From Rutpela maculata (taxonomy: Eukaryota > Arthropoda > Insecta > Coleoptera > Cerambycidae), in assembly GCA_936432065.2 (NCBI GenBank), contig OW386289.2, forward strand, positions 12,583,077 to 12,647,076: a DNA stretch of 64,000 nt. The letters run 5' to 3'. Positions 33,032-43,299 of this stretch are shown piece after piece. Within the stretch, counting starts at the first letter, position 1; each line of letters opens with the position of its first letter. Both the position numbers and the translations under genes were made by a program. The notes beneath the pieces were generated by a model, which saw nothing but the letters and a program-made list of their open reading frames with translations, ran no database searches and had not been told where the DNA came from.

Positions 33032-34291
33032 TACAGTGTGTGCGATTTAAGACCGCAACACCCCGTTATTTTGGAACGCGTTGGCCGATTTTAATTTTTT
33101 TTTTTGAGATATAGTGCTCGATGAGATTTATTTGACTGTTTTGAGATTTTGTAATTTTTGTATTTTCAAGGCCTACTATGCTCCTCTAAATGGGTCGAAA
33201 TTTCGAGATCAACTATTAGGCAATTTTTTATCGGCAAATTGGATACCGTATTCGATTTGCAGTTGTCTCAAATACCTCTATACAAAATTTTTGCTCGATT
33301 CTTCATATAAGGTGTTTGTTATATAGCCAAATTTAAAATTTCTCATTTTTCGATTAGCCCTGTATAAAAGTCGGTTAGGTTTACTAAAAAGATAAAGTAG
33401 TCATTCGACTTAAGGAACATCAGACACTAAATAGGAAGAAAAAAGAAAAGTTATTCTTTAAATAAATAGTGCTTCTATACATTATTCGGTTGCTGTACGT
33501 AGGTGCTTAACGAAAATTTGTCAAACAGACTTCTTCTTTCAAACAAACACTTATATTGTCTTTTATGATATTGTATTGTATTTAGGGCCATTGGAAGAGC
33601 ACCATCTAAGTGAAATGGTGCCTATTTACCATGTGGATTATATTTTTATGGTAAATAGAGATATTATTATTACTATTATTAAATGGATTAGACGGCCTAC
33701 CTTTTCTTTTTTCTTCCTTATTTAGTAACTGACGTTAATGTCACTAAATAAGGAAGAAAAAGAAGAGCTATTCCGCCCAATCCATTTGTTTGAAAAATTT
33801 TCATTAAGGCACCTACGTACAACAACCGAATAATGCATAGAAGCACAATTTATTTAAAGAATAACTTTTCTTTTTTCTTCCTCGTTTAGTGTCTGATGTT
33901 CCTTAAGTCGAATGACTACTTTATTTTTTTAGTAAACCTAACTGACTTTTATACGGGGCCAGTCGAAAAGTGAGACATTTTAAATTTGGCTATCGAATAA
34001 CAAACACCCTATTATGAGGTATCGAACTAAAATTTTGTATAGAGGTATTTGAGACAGCTACGAATCGAATACGCTATCCAATTTGCCGATAAAAAATTGC
34101 CTAATAGTCGATCTAGAAATTTCGACCCATTTAGAGGAGCATAGTAGGCCTTGAAAATATGAAAATGACAAAATCTTCAAAACAGTCAAATAAAGCTCAT
34201 CGAGCGTTATATCTCAAAAAAAAAAAAATTAAAATCGGTCAACGCGTTCCAAAATAACGGGGTGTTGCGGTCTTAAATCCCACACACTGTA
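33032..34291. mobile_element. 1.26-kb foldback element with TA ends
   Basis: Starts TACAGTGTGTGCGATTTAAG and ends TTAAATCCCACACACTGTA. The arms are about 550 bp each. They share GCAACACCCCGTTATTTTGG, GGCCTACTATGCTCCTCTAAA, TTGCCTAATAG-type sequence, CATTCGACTTAAGGAACATC and TAAAGAATAACTTTTC. The centre is ACTGACGTTAATGTCA flanked by TTCTTCCTTATTTAGT/ACTAAATAAGGAAGAA. The left arm is interrupted at about 33527-33680 by a LINE tail. It is non-coding. Confidence 0.87.
33527..33680 (+). mobile_element. LINE 3' tail inserted in the foldback arm
   Basis: About 150 bp interrupts the left arm of the foldback. The right arm reads straight through the same position (CATTTGTTTGAAAAATTTTC in reverse). 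It contains a stem CACCATCTAAGTGAAATGGTG, then TATGGTAAATAGAG and the tail ATATTATTATTACTATTATT. This is the 3' end of a severely 5'-truncated Jockey-like LINE. The short AT-rich tail resembles that of the 30.8-32.5 kb element. Confidence 0.75.
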
Positions 34292-34301
34292 AAAAACATT
34301 A

Positions 34302-34413
34302 GTAGTTAGCTGTCTTGAATATTGTTCAGTGATATGGAGCCCGAAGTATAATAATTATGTTAATAGACTCGGAAGTGTTTAAAATAAATTTGTCAAGTTC
34401 ATTTTATATGCAT
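34302..34413 (+). pseudogene. LINE reverse-transcriptase C-terminal fragment
   Basis: The plus strand reads VVSCLEYCSVIWSPKYNNYV, then NRLGSV, a stop, and NKFVKFILYA. This matches the LEYCSVVWSP...IESVQKKF region after the polymerase domain in Jockey-like elements. Only about 37 codons survive. The foldback at 33032-34291 ends 10 bp upstream and may have inserted next to it. Confidence 0.75.
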
Positions 34414-34984
34414 AAACATTAACTGATCTGTTAGAATGTACTAACAGTAAAGGTATGAGTGATGGGGCTATCAACACTGCGTGGCTCATCCGCCCGACAC
34501 CCAGCGCAAACTGCCAAACGCGTTCTAATGCACTTGCCCTTTCAAATTTAGGGACCTCAACTTGTATTCCCTCCGTCAGTACAGAGCCTAATTACAGAAA
34601 ATAATGAAAATAATATGTCTGATTCTATACGAAAACAAAGATTTATAAATGAAATATATTTTTCATTCAGAGCAATAAATAATATAATTATGTATGCTCT
34701 AACCGAACTGAGAGAACTTTTTCATTTATGTGTACCATTTAACAGTACAAGAAACCTCTACTTAGTTATTCAGTGCAACTATTAACAATATCTCCGTCAA
34801 CGGTGACTGCGATTTTTGATTCACAGTGATTTTAAACAGTAATTCTGGTCGCGGTTAGAGCGAATGATATTTGCACAGATGTTATTTTGCCGTGACTTTC
34901 TTATACTCCTGCGCTCCGCGGAAATATAAACTGAAAGTAAAATATTGTGAATAACAGTTTTATATCGATACATTTTACATAATC
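34414..34984. other. No gene seen
   Basis: A GC-richer patch at 34470-34520 (CTGCGTGGCTCATCCGCCCG) shows no identifiable feature. The remainder is AT-rich. Confidence 0.4.
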
Positions 34985-35008
34985 AAAAACCGCTGCCCAA
35001 GGAATCAC

Positions 35009-35674
35009 TACTTCCACATTCAGATTTTTTATCTAAGTCACTCACAACGAAAAAATTTTGTATGTGGAAATAATTGTTTATGGAACATTAATAATATAAT
35101 ATTTGAAATCCTCTACCCCAAAAACCCATAAAATGATACCCCACATCGGTAGTGGAGTGGGGATGGTAGATAGGGTAGTGGGGGTGGATGAAGTAAAAAA
35201 ACATTTCGAGGTTTCTGGTTCTTGTACACACCCGAAATCACAATTTTTTTCATCCCCTTTAATAATGGTAATGGGGGTGGCTAATGCCAAAATTTTTTTT
35301 GAGACTTCAGATTCTCTTGTATATACTAAATACCAATTTTATGGACTCTTACCTGCTTTATTTACCTATTTTCCCCAAATTTACCTCAATTTACCCCCCT
35401 TCGACGGAACAAGATGAAAATATAATCTAGTTCTGGATCTCGTTAAAGTACGTATGTGTACCAAAGTTCAAGTCAATATCTTAAACGGTTCCAGAGTAAT
35501 CGTGCGCACAAAAAAGTTACAGACAGACCGACAGACAGACAGACCGACAGACAGAAATTTTTTTTCGCTCAAACTTAAAATCTCGACGTTTCGTGACATT
35601 CTAAGTCTATTTTAACAATAAAAATTTTTAAAAATTTTTTTGTCGTTACTATACTTCCATTGGATGTGGAAGTA
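35009..35674 (+). mobile_element. TACTTCCACATCC-family element, most complete copy
   Basis: Runs from TACTTCCACATTCAG to CATTGGATGTGGAAGTA, giving inverted termini of about 14 bp with TA at each outer end. Internal order: AATAATATAATATTTGAAAT, a G-rich block (GTAGTGGAGTGGGGATGG), GGTTCTTGTACACACCC, CATCCCCTTTAATAATGG, ATATACTAAATACC, AGTCAATATCTTAAACGG, a GACAGACAGACAGACCGACA microsatellite and AAACTTAAAATCTCGACG. Three further partial copies lie at 20.8, 21.6 and 24.5 kb. The upstream bases AAGGAATCAC are shared by three copies, so the true left end may lie up to 25 bp further out. No coding capacity. Confidence 0.78.
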
Positions 35675-37630
35675 AAATAAGTAAATACGTACTTATATAT
35701 ACATAAATACATAAATAAATAATATAAACTTATAACATTTTTATTTTTACATCATTTAATTTACTTCATCATTCATTAAGCACTTGTCCGGCATTGGAAA
35801 ACAGTCTTTGACACGAAACGGCGAGGTTATAGCCACTATTTGCTTGCATTAAAATCACTAATCGCAGTGATTTTAGTTTTACCATGACTGTTGCTACTTG
35901 CTTAATCACCAGCAGTGAAATATCGTCCGTCACTAAAATAAATTGTCACTAAGTGTAACCCCTGCAGCTACATCTTTCAGGTATACCCATCTCTATATAG
36001 ACCCTTAACCTGTCAGTTGGCAATTCAGTGCTTCACTATGCGTCGATTACCCACTGATATACTATTTCCAGAGATGGGTAGGGTCACTTTCCAATGACTA
36101 TTTCGGCAATTTAGTATAATAATGGCGCGCGTCCATTGGCGTAATATAAACGGTACAATCGTGGATTTGCGAATACGCTGGGTTAACATTAAATGATGCA
36201 AAACTCGAGTATCAAAGGTGCAATATTACCCTATTATGATCGCGAAAGTCTTTAATTACATGGCATGCGTTCTAACTCCCATCAACAGGAAAATAGGGAT
36301 TTACAAGTGATATTCTCAGAGAAGCGCCGTTCTTTTCATGCCGTACATTTAGACTAATATTCAATTATCTATTGTATTTACTTGGTATTAATCTGCAATG
36401 AAACAGTTTGATTTAATGTTTCTAATTGGATGAGCAGTTAACTACAAAAAGAGATAAGAATTTTTATAATTTTGTACTACCCTCCCATGCCGACTCTGCG
36501 TTTTACGTCAATGTCATCCAAAATACGGGCTCTGACTATCACAAACAACAAAATTGACTAGAATTTCTGATCGATCAACTGAAATACATTTTATTTCTGC
36601 TAATTAATATTTTAAACTCTTTGGCAACGCACAAAAAAATCTTTCCTAATTACATTAAGGGTACGGTTCGAAGTAAAAGCCACTTAAAATATTAATGACC
36701 CAGATTAATTACTCCGCAAAACAAAGCTCCTCTGATTTACATAATTTTAATTTGTTGCACTTGTTCAAAGCTATGGTGTAACATTGCTATTACTAATTGT
36801 ACCCGGATGTAAAGACTTTCCTTTTATCAGTCCACCCGCCCGATTCAGTCACATAATGTTATATGTTCAATATATATATCGAATTGCCTAATAGGTTATT
36901 GCCTGCGGCTTATTCAGTTTGAATATGGGATTAATATGTACGCTTCTAGTAGTGCTATGTCTCTAATCGGTATATCGCTAATGAGTAATCATGCAGCGCT
37001 CGAAACGCCTGGGGAATGCGCTTAGATGGTGAGTATCTAAAAGCATAATGCCATAGATTTAATGACAGTATTAAATCTATTTAGACAACGAACATATTTT
37101 TTTTGGTTAAAAAATTAGACGTGAACACAGGGGAAAGGAATGATTTGTAAAATATTTGCGATTTATTGGAGTGTCCTTGAGACGATTTTAATAGTGTCCT
37201 CGAAAATCTATACAAGCTGAAATTTGGAATGTATGAATGGGGAAGTTGCATGATTTTTTTATAATGAAAATCGATAGAGCATCAAAAAGAATTTATAAGA
37301 ATGTAAAATCTGCGATTCTTTTAATGTTTAAACAGCGAAAAAATATTTCTTTTTTCGGTGAGAAATTTGGATGCTTCAAAACGGCAGTTATTTAGCGCCA
37401 GTAACTGTGACATGACCCGTTATGATCACTGAGCTCTCTTACATACTGGAATATTCTCACATGAGGGGAGCTGACAGAAACAATAGAGTACAAGTGCTAG
37501 CGAAACAGAGAACCTCCTAATATAGCATCTATTTCTAAAGATTCTGCGAAAGAAAACAATACTTCCCTATAGTCTATGTAATGAAGTATTATTTGACGAG
37601 TTTTTTGTAAATATTTCGTGCAAAGACGAG
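35675..37630. other. No gene; two outward-facing hAT-like termini
   Basis: GTATACCCATCTCTA at 35980-35995 looks like the right end of a hAT-type element, and CAGAGATGGGTAGGG at 36071-36085 like a left end. They face away from each other, so neither element is complete here. A small hairpin AAAATCACTAATCGCAGTGATTTT lies at 35850. The rest shows nothing interpretable. Confidence 0.4.
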
Positions 37631-37639
37631 ATTACCTTT

Positions 37640-37980
37640 CCCCCCTGTTTTCGAGGGTGCTGAACACGATGGAAGTGGTGGAAGAAGTTTTTGACCGCCG
37701 CAACCCCCTGAAACGGCCAAAAACCATCCCTTTTATGGTTTTGAAACAGCCCCCGAGGTCGCTACCACCTTCTCTTCTGTGAAAAATGAAGGGATATGCA
37801 CAGGAATAACGATCATGTGCCGAAAAACCTGTAAATCCTGGATAGCATGCTTTCTGGTAAATGGTAATTTCTGCCCTTTTGAGGGATGAGGAGGGGTTGA
37901 AGCTAAAAATGAATATTTTTCCCCTGAAAACGGTGGTAAGCGTTTGAACCGAATCATTTGAAAAAAAAATGATTTTCACT
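37640..37980. repeat. TTTTCGAGGG-module repeat
   Basis: CCCCTGTTTTCGAGGGTGCTGAACACGATGG at 37640 matches the module seen at 55750, 55985, 60655 and, in reverse, 58300, 58470 and 58750. The minus strand is open for 115 codons (37632-37979) without a recognisable product. I consider the frame incidental. Confidence 0.55.
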
Positions 37981-38229
37981 ATAACACTATCCGAACGGGC
38001 TATGAAAGTGTTGAATTCTAGCTATAGCGAGTTATTTACATATGTTTGAAACATTCCTTATTACTTAGATAAACATTAATATAATTTACTAATATTATGT
38101 TATAATAATTAATCTTTTATTGTTTCTTTAAATCTCTTGTAAGTTTCTTGTCGATTCATCTTAGGAATATTGATTGACCTTGAATAGTAAATAATTTTTT
38201 TAGTATAGTTATTATTTTAGTATTATATA

Positions 38230-38288
38230 TTTGATCCAAAGATTCTACCCTTGAACTATGGCCTATTATTAATGGTCCACCCTGTATA
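38230..38288 (-). mobile_element. Terminal fragment of the 4082-5013 MITE family
   Basis: GATCCAAAGATTCTACCCTTGAACTATGG, CCTATTATTAATGG and CCACCCTGTATA match the right end at 4955-5013. Only about 60 bp remain, abutting the hairpin-headed repeat that starts at 38289. Confidence 0.75.
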
Positions 38289-38470
38289 TAAAAAACAGTC
38301 CGGAGAAGCCACTTTCCCGGCCTAGGCCAGCAAAGCTAACTTTCCCGGACTGTTTTCTGAGTTGCTTGGCAACGGATTAAAATACTAGAATAGCGTATTT
38401 TGGGATCTGAAATTGTGCTGAAATATTAGCTTGATCGATTTTAGAAAAAGAAAATTGCAGAAACAATACA
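38289..38470. repeat. Hairpin-headed repeat, copy 2
   Basis: Second copy of 5615-5750. AAAACAGTCCGG...CCGGACTGTTTT brackets a stem with CCCGGCCTAGGCCAG at its tip. It is followed by TTGCTTGGCAACG, AAAATACTAGAATAG and GGGATCTGAAATTG. Confidence 0.65.
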
Positions 38471-39000
38471 CGACATAAATGGGGATACCATTCATTTAGG
38501 TAGTGTATGAAAAATTTAGAAAACAGATTGAAAAATCTGTAGCAGTAGGACAACACAGAGTAATTGTCCTATTCATGTTTGGTTATCATTTTATTCAATA
38601 AATTATGCACTTTGGTTGAATTTGTACAATTACCTCAAATAATAATTATGGAAGTACTGCAATTTCAGCCCATTCCACCGAAAGCCATATCTCATAAGAT
38701 TTATTCTGGTTTCTTTATTTTTAACACGCTTTTATTAGGTCGACCTGTATCTAACTATCTATTTATCTGTGTATGTATGTACGTCTAAGGAACTGCATTT
38801 CACCTACTTCTAATTGTTGTATCATAATGAAACTTGGCAATTGTGTGTAGCTCTGACGACAATACAATATAGTATACTCACTATTATAATATGTTCAAAA
38901 TGACCCCCGCCCCAATATAGCAGATTATCATTTTCTTTACAACACCCTTGATATGGGTATTAAAAGAAAGGGCTTGATAAGTAGAAAACAAATATGTGAT
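38471..39000. other. No gene seen
   Basis: AT-rich. One plus-strand frame (38564-38788) has no recognised motif. Confidence 0.4.
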
Positions 39001-39007
39001 CAAAATT

Positions 39008-39215
39008 CAAAATGGCGGCTTTAACATGGTGGATTCGACGGATTCGACTGAAAATCGATATCTGTGCGTTTCGAGGTTGCAGATTACAATTATCCGGTCC
39101 AAATTTAACAATTCAAAATGGTGGCGTCAAAATGGCGGATAAGTTTTGTAATTTATGATCTGATTCATATGAAAATCGATATCTGGGGATTTTCGAGGTC
39201 GCAGATTATAAATAT
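39008..39215. repeat. Tandem duplication of about 85-bp units
   Basis: AAAATGGCGG...GAAAATCGATATCTGTGCG...TTTCGAGGTTGCAGATTA at 39008-39090 recurs as AAAATGGCGG...GAAAATCGATATCTGGGGA...TTTCGAGGTCGCAGATTA at 39131-39211. The spacing is about 123 bp. A third AAAATGGTGG lies between them at 39117. Confidence 0.7.
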
Positions 39216-39295
39216 TTAGTTGAATTCTTTACATAAATGTCAAAAGTGTCAAATTTCTCTCCTTAAATATAAGACTAAAAAGTAACAAAATAAAT

Positions 39296-39545
39296 CGAAG
39301 GGGCAAGTGGATGAATGTGTTATGTTACAATTAAATTTTTGGTGGAGGAACATGTTTTGTACCACTGTATCTTGTTACGAACTTTCATATGCACGCAGAC
39401 AATATTTCTTAGATTATTTGAATGAATGAATATGTTATGTTACAATATTATTAATGTAAAATTCACAACAAAATAACTTAAAATCGATTTTGTGGCAAAT
39501 TAGGTATTGTAACATAACACATTCATCCACTTGCCCCTTCAATTA
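39296..39545. mobile_element. MITE with 35-bp perfect inverted ends
   Basis: The termini start GAAGGGGCAAGTGGATGAAT and continue GTGTTATGTTACAAT. The right end, ATTGTAACATAACAC...CACTTGCCCCTTC, is the exact reverse. Element length is about 245 bp. An internal partial copy (GAATATGTTATGTTACAAT) lies at 39427. Perfect identity of the termini suggests fairly recent activity. No clear target duplication was found. Confidence 0.85.
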
Positions 39546-39925
39546 ATAGTTTAAAAAACTAAGAAAACACGCTTTTATAAATACTGCACTAAAAAGCAAA
39601 AAATAATCATCGAACCTGTTCTCTCTGTCTACCCCGTAAAAGCCTTAGTGTAAGCCGTGTTTGTAATTAAGTATATTTGAATATAAAAGCATGGGACGTT
39701 TTTCGAACGCTATTTCGAACAGGTTCGATAATTAAAACGATGAAGACATCATGAAAAGCACCCCACGCCTTTATACTCAAATATTATAGTTAATTAGAAA
39801 CACGGCTTACACTAAGGCCCTTACGGGGTAGACAGAGAGAATAGGTTCGATGATTATTTTTGCTTTTTAGTGCAGTATTTATAAAAGCGTGTTTTTTTAG
39901 TTTTTTAAACTATCAATTTATTATG
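39546..39925. mobile_element. Foldback MITE, arms about 140 bp
   Basis: The left arm (AATAGTTTAAAAAACTAAG, ACACGCTTTTATAAATACTG, GAACCTGTTCTCTCTGTCTA, CCTTAGTGTAAGCCGTGTTT) pairs with the right arm (AAACACGGCTTACACTAAGG, TAGACAGAGAG, CAGTATTTATAAAAGCGTGT, TTTTTTAAACTATC). The loop at 39690-39765 carries TTCGAACGC...TTCGAACAGGTTCG. It directly abuts the preceding MITE. Confidence 0.82.
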
Positions 39926-40602
39926 GATTAATACCGCTCCAGTCACCTTGCGCTGTAATAATTTCAAAGTGATAACGAGTACGATTTTTCTGCGAGCAAT
40001 GACTGTTCAGGAAATAATAACCACGAACCATAAAATATGCACCTAGAGTAATATGATGTCAGAAGCTTCAATGAACAACAATTTTCTTATAATTAAAATC
40101 TGCAACGTATAATATTACCACTTAGAGATAATAACAGCCAGTAAATACCAGGCATTTCGAATTTTTAGGTCAAAATAATAAACAATTAACGCTGCAGGTA
40201 ATAAAGCGAGTATTAGTTAAATAGCAGAAATAAGATTACCCTCATAAACGATAACATTATAAAGAAATGACTGTATAGAAACTTATAAAAGATGATATAT
40301 CTGTTACAAAGAAGCAAATTACAACAGCAGTCCTTATACGGACAACAACAGTCTGGTAATCCTTGACTGAGACCTATTTGAAAAAAGTTTTCTCGGAAAC
40401 TATATACACAAGTAAGTAGACAAGCATGAGCGTCAGCCAGTCACCTACAGAGGGCTGGGCAAAATTTAATCTGTGGCCAGCTCACAACTGTTATGCAGAG
40501 TAGTTGCTGTAGATATTTCACCCCTGTAAATTCTTAATGAAGATAACAGTCAAAACTCTGTACAATTATGTGGCATTTGCTGTAAATTTTAATGGTGTGT
40601 AT
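39926..40602. other. No gene seen
   Basis: AT-rich with no interpretable coding or repeat signal. Confidence 0.4.
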
Positions 40603-40865
40603 TAGGGTGGCCCAAATTTTGAAACTTTCGATTTCTTTTTGTCTCACCTCTTAAAGTTTTATACGATGAAAAAAATACCACCACAAAATGTTGTCAAATT
40701 TGGATAATGTGAAATGGTGCCGTGCCACCAGAGAATGAAAATGAAACATATTTATAATAACATCAGCTTTTATTTGGATTAAAAATCATGTGCCAAGATT
40801 ACAACGTTTATATAAATATTACTTATGAAAGTAGTATTTTAGACTTAGTAAATTAATTTACATTA

Positions 40866-42741
40866 TTAAAACATTTTGGTAATTGTGTCTTTCTTTATGT
40901 CGGTAGAATGCTTACGATATTCGCTAACAATCTGAATTATAAATTGGCACTGGTGATCGCCTGTTGTTCGTCTATTAATTTAATACCTCTTTCTGCTGTA
41001 TCGTTTACAACTTTTATCTTTTTAATAACTTCAAAACAAGTTTTGTACTGCTGATTAGTCTCCCAGGTTTGAGAATCGTCATTAAGAAATTCAGTAGAGA
41101 GGTTAAATCGTTCAAACATTTTTTCTGTGCCCGAGGATATAAAATGACATATTTCCTTACTTTGTATCGTTTATTGCTTTCTTCAGGTAAGTCTTCTTTT
41201 GCCGAAGTCTTAACCATGCCCTTGTTAGGATCTATTATCATCCTCAAAGAAAGATAGAGCAGAAGCTTCAGGAGTTAAATACCACAAACGATTTTGAATT
41301 TTTTGAAATTGCACTTTAAGATATAGCACTATAAATGCTTTTATTCATAAGACTTTTTATAAATTAAAGATCATGATATGGAGCTTTATGTGGAGAAGGA
41401 GTTGTAAACCACGCTTTAACGTATATTTATTTTTAACAATAAAAATACATATTTCAATAATGCTTTTGTCTTTTTTACTGTTAATTTAAATTCATCTCGA
41501 AATAAAAATATCTTTTAGCAGTAGATTGCTTTTGCCATCCAGCGTGTGTGGTGGAAAGCCCCAGGAGCGCGAATATTTATTTTATTATCTGTTTTGCCTA
41601 GAAATAACTGAGTCAGATTTAAAAATTCTTTATGGTCATCGCGAAGTTGTTTCTTCTTTAAAGCGTTGTCTCAAGAATATCAAGACCATTATTTTGTAAT
41701 ATTTGATTAATATTTCCATCCTCCATTGCAGATTTAAATTTGGTATGATCAATTTTAGACCAAGCCCATTTAAAACGTTTAAAAATATCAGGGCCACTAG
41801 AAGAAAGCATTTTCATATCAAGACACTTTTTAAAATCATTTCATAAATGTGAAGTCTACAAGACAAATATAGTAAATTTCCTTCTAACATTTGTTTTAAT
41901 AAAACACTTGCAAAGTAACCCAAGTTCGTTGAATAGTTATCCGGCTTGTAGACAAGAAAAGTACATCATGACCTGATGCTTTAGCAATAGCCGTTAATAC
42001 GTGGACTGCGTCTCTGTTACACACTTGTCGAAAGCAACTATCTTTGGGGGGGGGGGGGGGGGGTTATTATGTTTCGTGTTCCCACTAATCTTTTCTTTTT
42101 GGTTCTGAGGATTCAGGTATTTCGGGGTCTAATTTTTCGTAGGAAGAGCGAGGGGCTACTTGATGATTCAAAAGTATCTAATTCGGCTACATTGTCAAAA
42201 ATGTTGGCGCTTTTCTCCATTCGTTCAAGTTTCTTCTATTTTCGTTCTTCCATCTTTTTTCCTGTCCTGGTTTTTAGTTTTCTATCGATACATACATGAA
42301 ACCTGGTCTTCCCTTTGTCCTTTGACTGAGTAAAAATTGTTTGTTTTCCTCTATCTTCATTACTTCAAAGACTTTCACATGAGCAATGTTAAATAAACGG
42401 TCTAATTTGTCCACAAAAGATGTTTCTTTCTGTTTAGCAATTTTGCTTGCTTTATGAAAACTTTTCTGCAGAGCTATTAATTCTTCATATAGGCCTTCTA
42501 CTTTTTTAACGCAATGTAGCACATCACATGTTGGGATACGCGCTTTATGCAAAAAAACAATCACTTGGTTTATTACTAGTTTTGCACTTTCACGCAAATT
42601 CAATTTCACTTCTCGCAGGTTAAAAAGAAGTACACTTAAAACTTGTTTATTGGAAGGAAGCTTGCTTCTAATAATCTGTGGTGAATAACTACCTACGAGA
42701 TACACTAAACCGTCTTTTCTCAAACTTAGAGGAGATGACAT
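40866..42741 (-). pseudogene. Uncharacterised transposon-associated protein, decayed
   Basis: The start at 42741 gives MSSPLSLRKDGLVYLVGSYS, open for about 155 codons (LPSNKQVLSVLLFNLREV, KLDRLFNIAHVKVFEVMKIE, FLLSQRTKGRPG). Broken frames continue with VGTRNIIT, an 18-base C run, PKIVAFDKC, NRDAVHVLTAIAKASGHDV, LLYLSCRLHIYEMILKSV, GPDIFKRFKWAWSKIDHTKF, EFLNDDSQTWETNQQYKTCF, IKKIKVVNDTAERGIKLIDE and IVSEYRKHSTDIKKDTITKM, with a stop at 40866-40868. I recognise these blocks, in this order, from uncharacterised proteins repeated in many arthropod and cnidarian genomes. Those normally also have a SFDTTASNTG-like block before the Cys-Arg-x-His-Ile motif. It is missing here, so there is an internal deletion near 41900. 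A transposase role is inferred. Confidence 0.65.
42046..42063 (+). repeat. G18 homopolymer inside the relic gene
   Basis: Eighteen consecutive G. On the coding (minus) strand this is C18, falling where the family has a Thr-Pro-Lys, so slippage expanded a proline codon and shifted the frame. Length is likely to vary between individuals and to be error-prone in sequencing. Confidence 0.8.
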
Positions 42742-43299
42742 GGTTGAATAAAATTTACTGACCAAAATCACTAAAAATATAACACACAACTCTCAATATT
42801 TCTTCATCTAAATAAAAGCGGAAACTAAAAATATCTTCTTATTAATTTCAACTTATAAGGGGCGTGGTGTAGGCGGATTAACGATATCTCCTGTAAGTGG
42901 AAGCAGGCAAAAAGATATGATATCTTTCTCTGTTTTATTGCCTACTTCTAAGAAGGACTGATCTTTGAAAACGGCCATAACTGCCAAATATCTCTTTAAT
43001 TAAATAATCCTACTCTCTTTGCTTTTTATTGCAAGCAGGTAAAATGACCTGCCAACATCATAATAACAGTTATAAAGAATTAAATAATAATTTATTTGTT
43101 ATAAAATATAGTATTGAAATGAGTACCAATAAAAATAATTATAAGAAAGGTTATGTCCTTTACTAATAAATTTACCCACAAAAAATTCACCTTCCTTTAT
43201 TCTAGGAAGACCAAATTTGGTGGAATTTTTTTTCTTAGTAAACGAAACAATTTCAAGTGAGACAATAAGAATATCAAAAAAAATTTCTGGGCCACAGTG

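Larger units (their letters stand above)
40603..43299 (-). mobile_element. 2.7-kb transposon relic of an unnamed family
   Basis: The inverted termini are AGGGTGGCCCAAATTTTGAA...TTTTTGTCTCAC (40604-40648) and, in reverse, CACTGTGGCCCAGAAATTTT...TTATTGTCTCAC (43299-43255). Between them lies a decayed minus-strand gene. The termini are about 45 bp and imperfect. A TAT or TA duplication is possible but not clear. The ends and the gene lie in the arrangement expected of a cut-and-paste DNA transposon. Confidence 0.6.

Noticed and set aside
32655..36560. The inverted 50-bp blocks at 32655 and 36510 as ends of a 3.9-kb element
   Set aside because: The match is short, and the span between contains several unrelated complete elements. 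No target duplication was found.
37632..37979. A 115-codon minus-strand frame, as a gene
   Set aside because: It lies on a dispersed repeat module whose other copies are not open in this frame.
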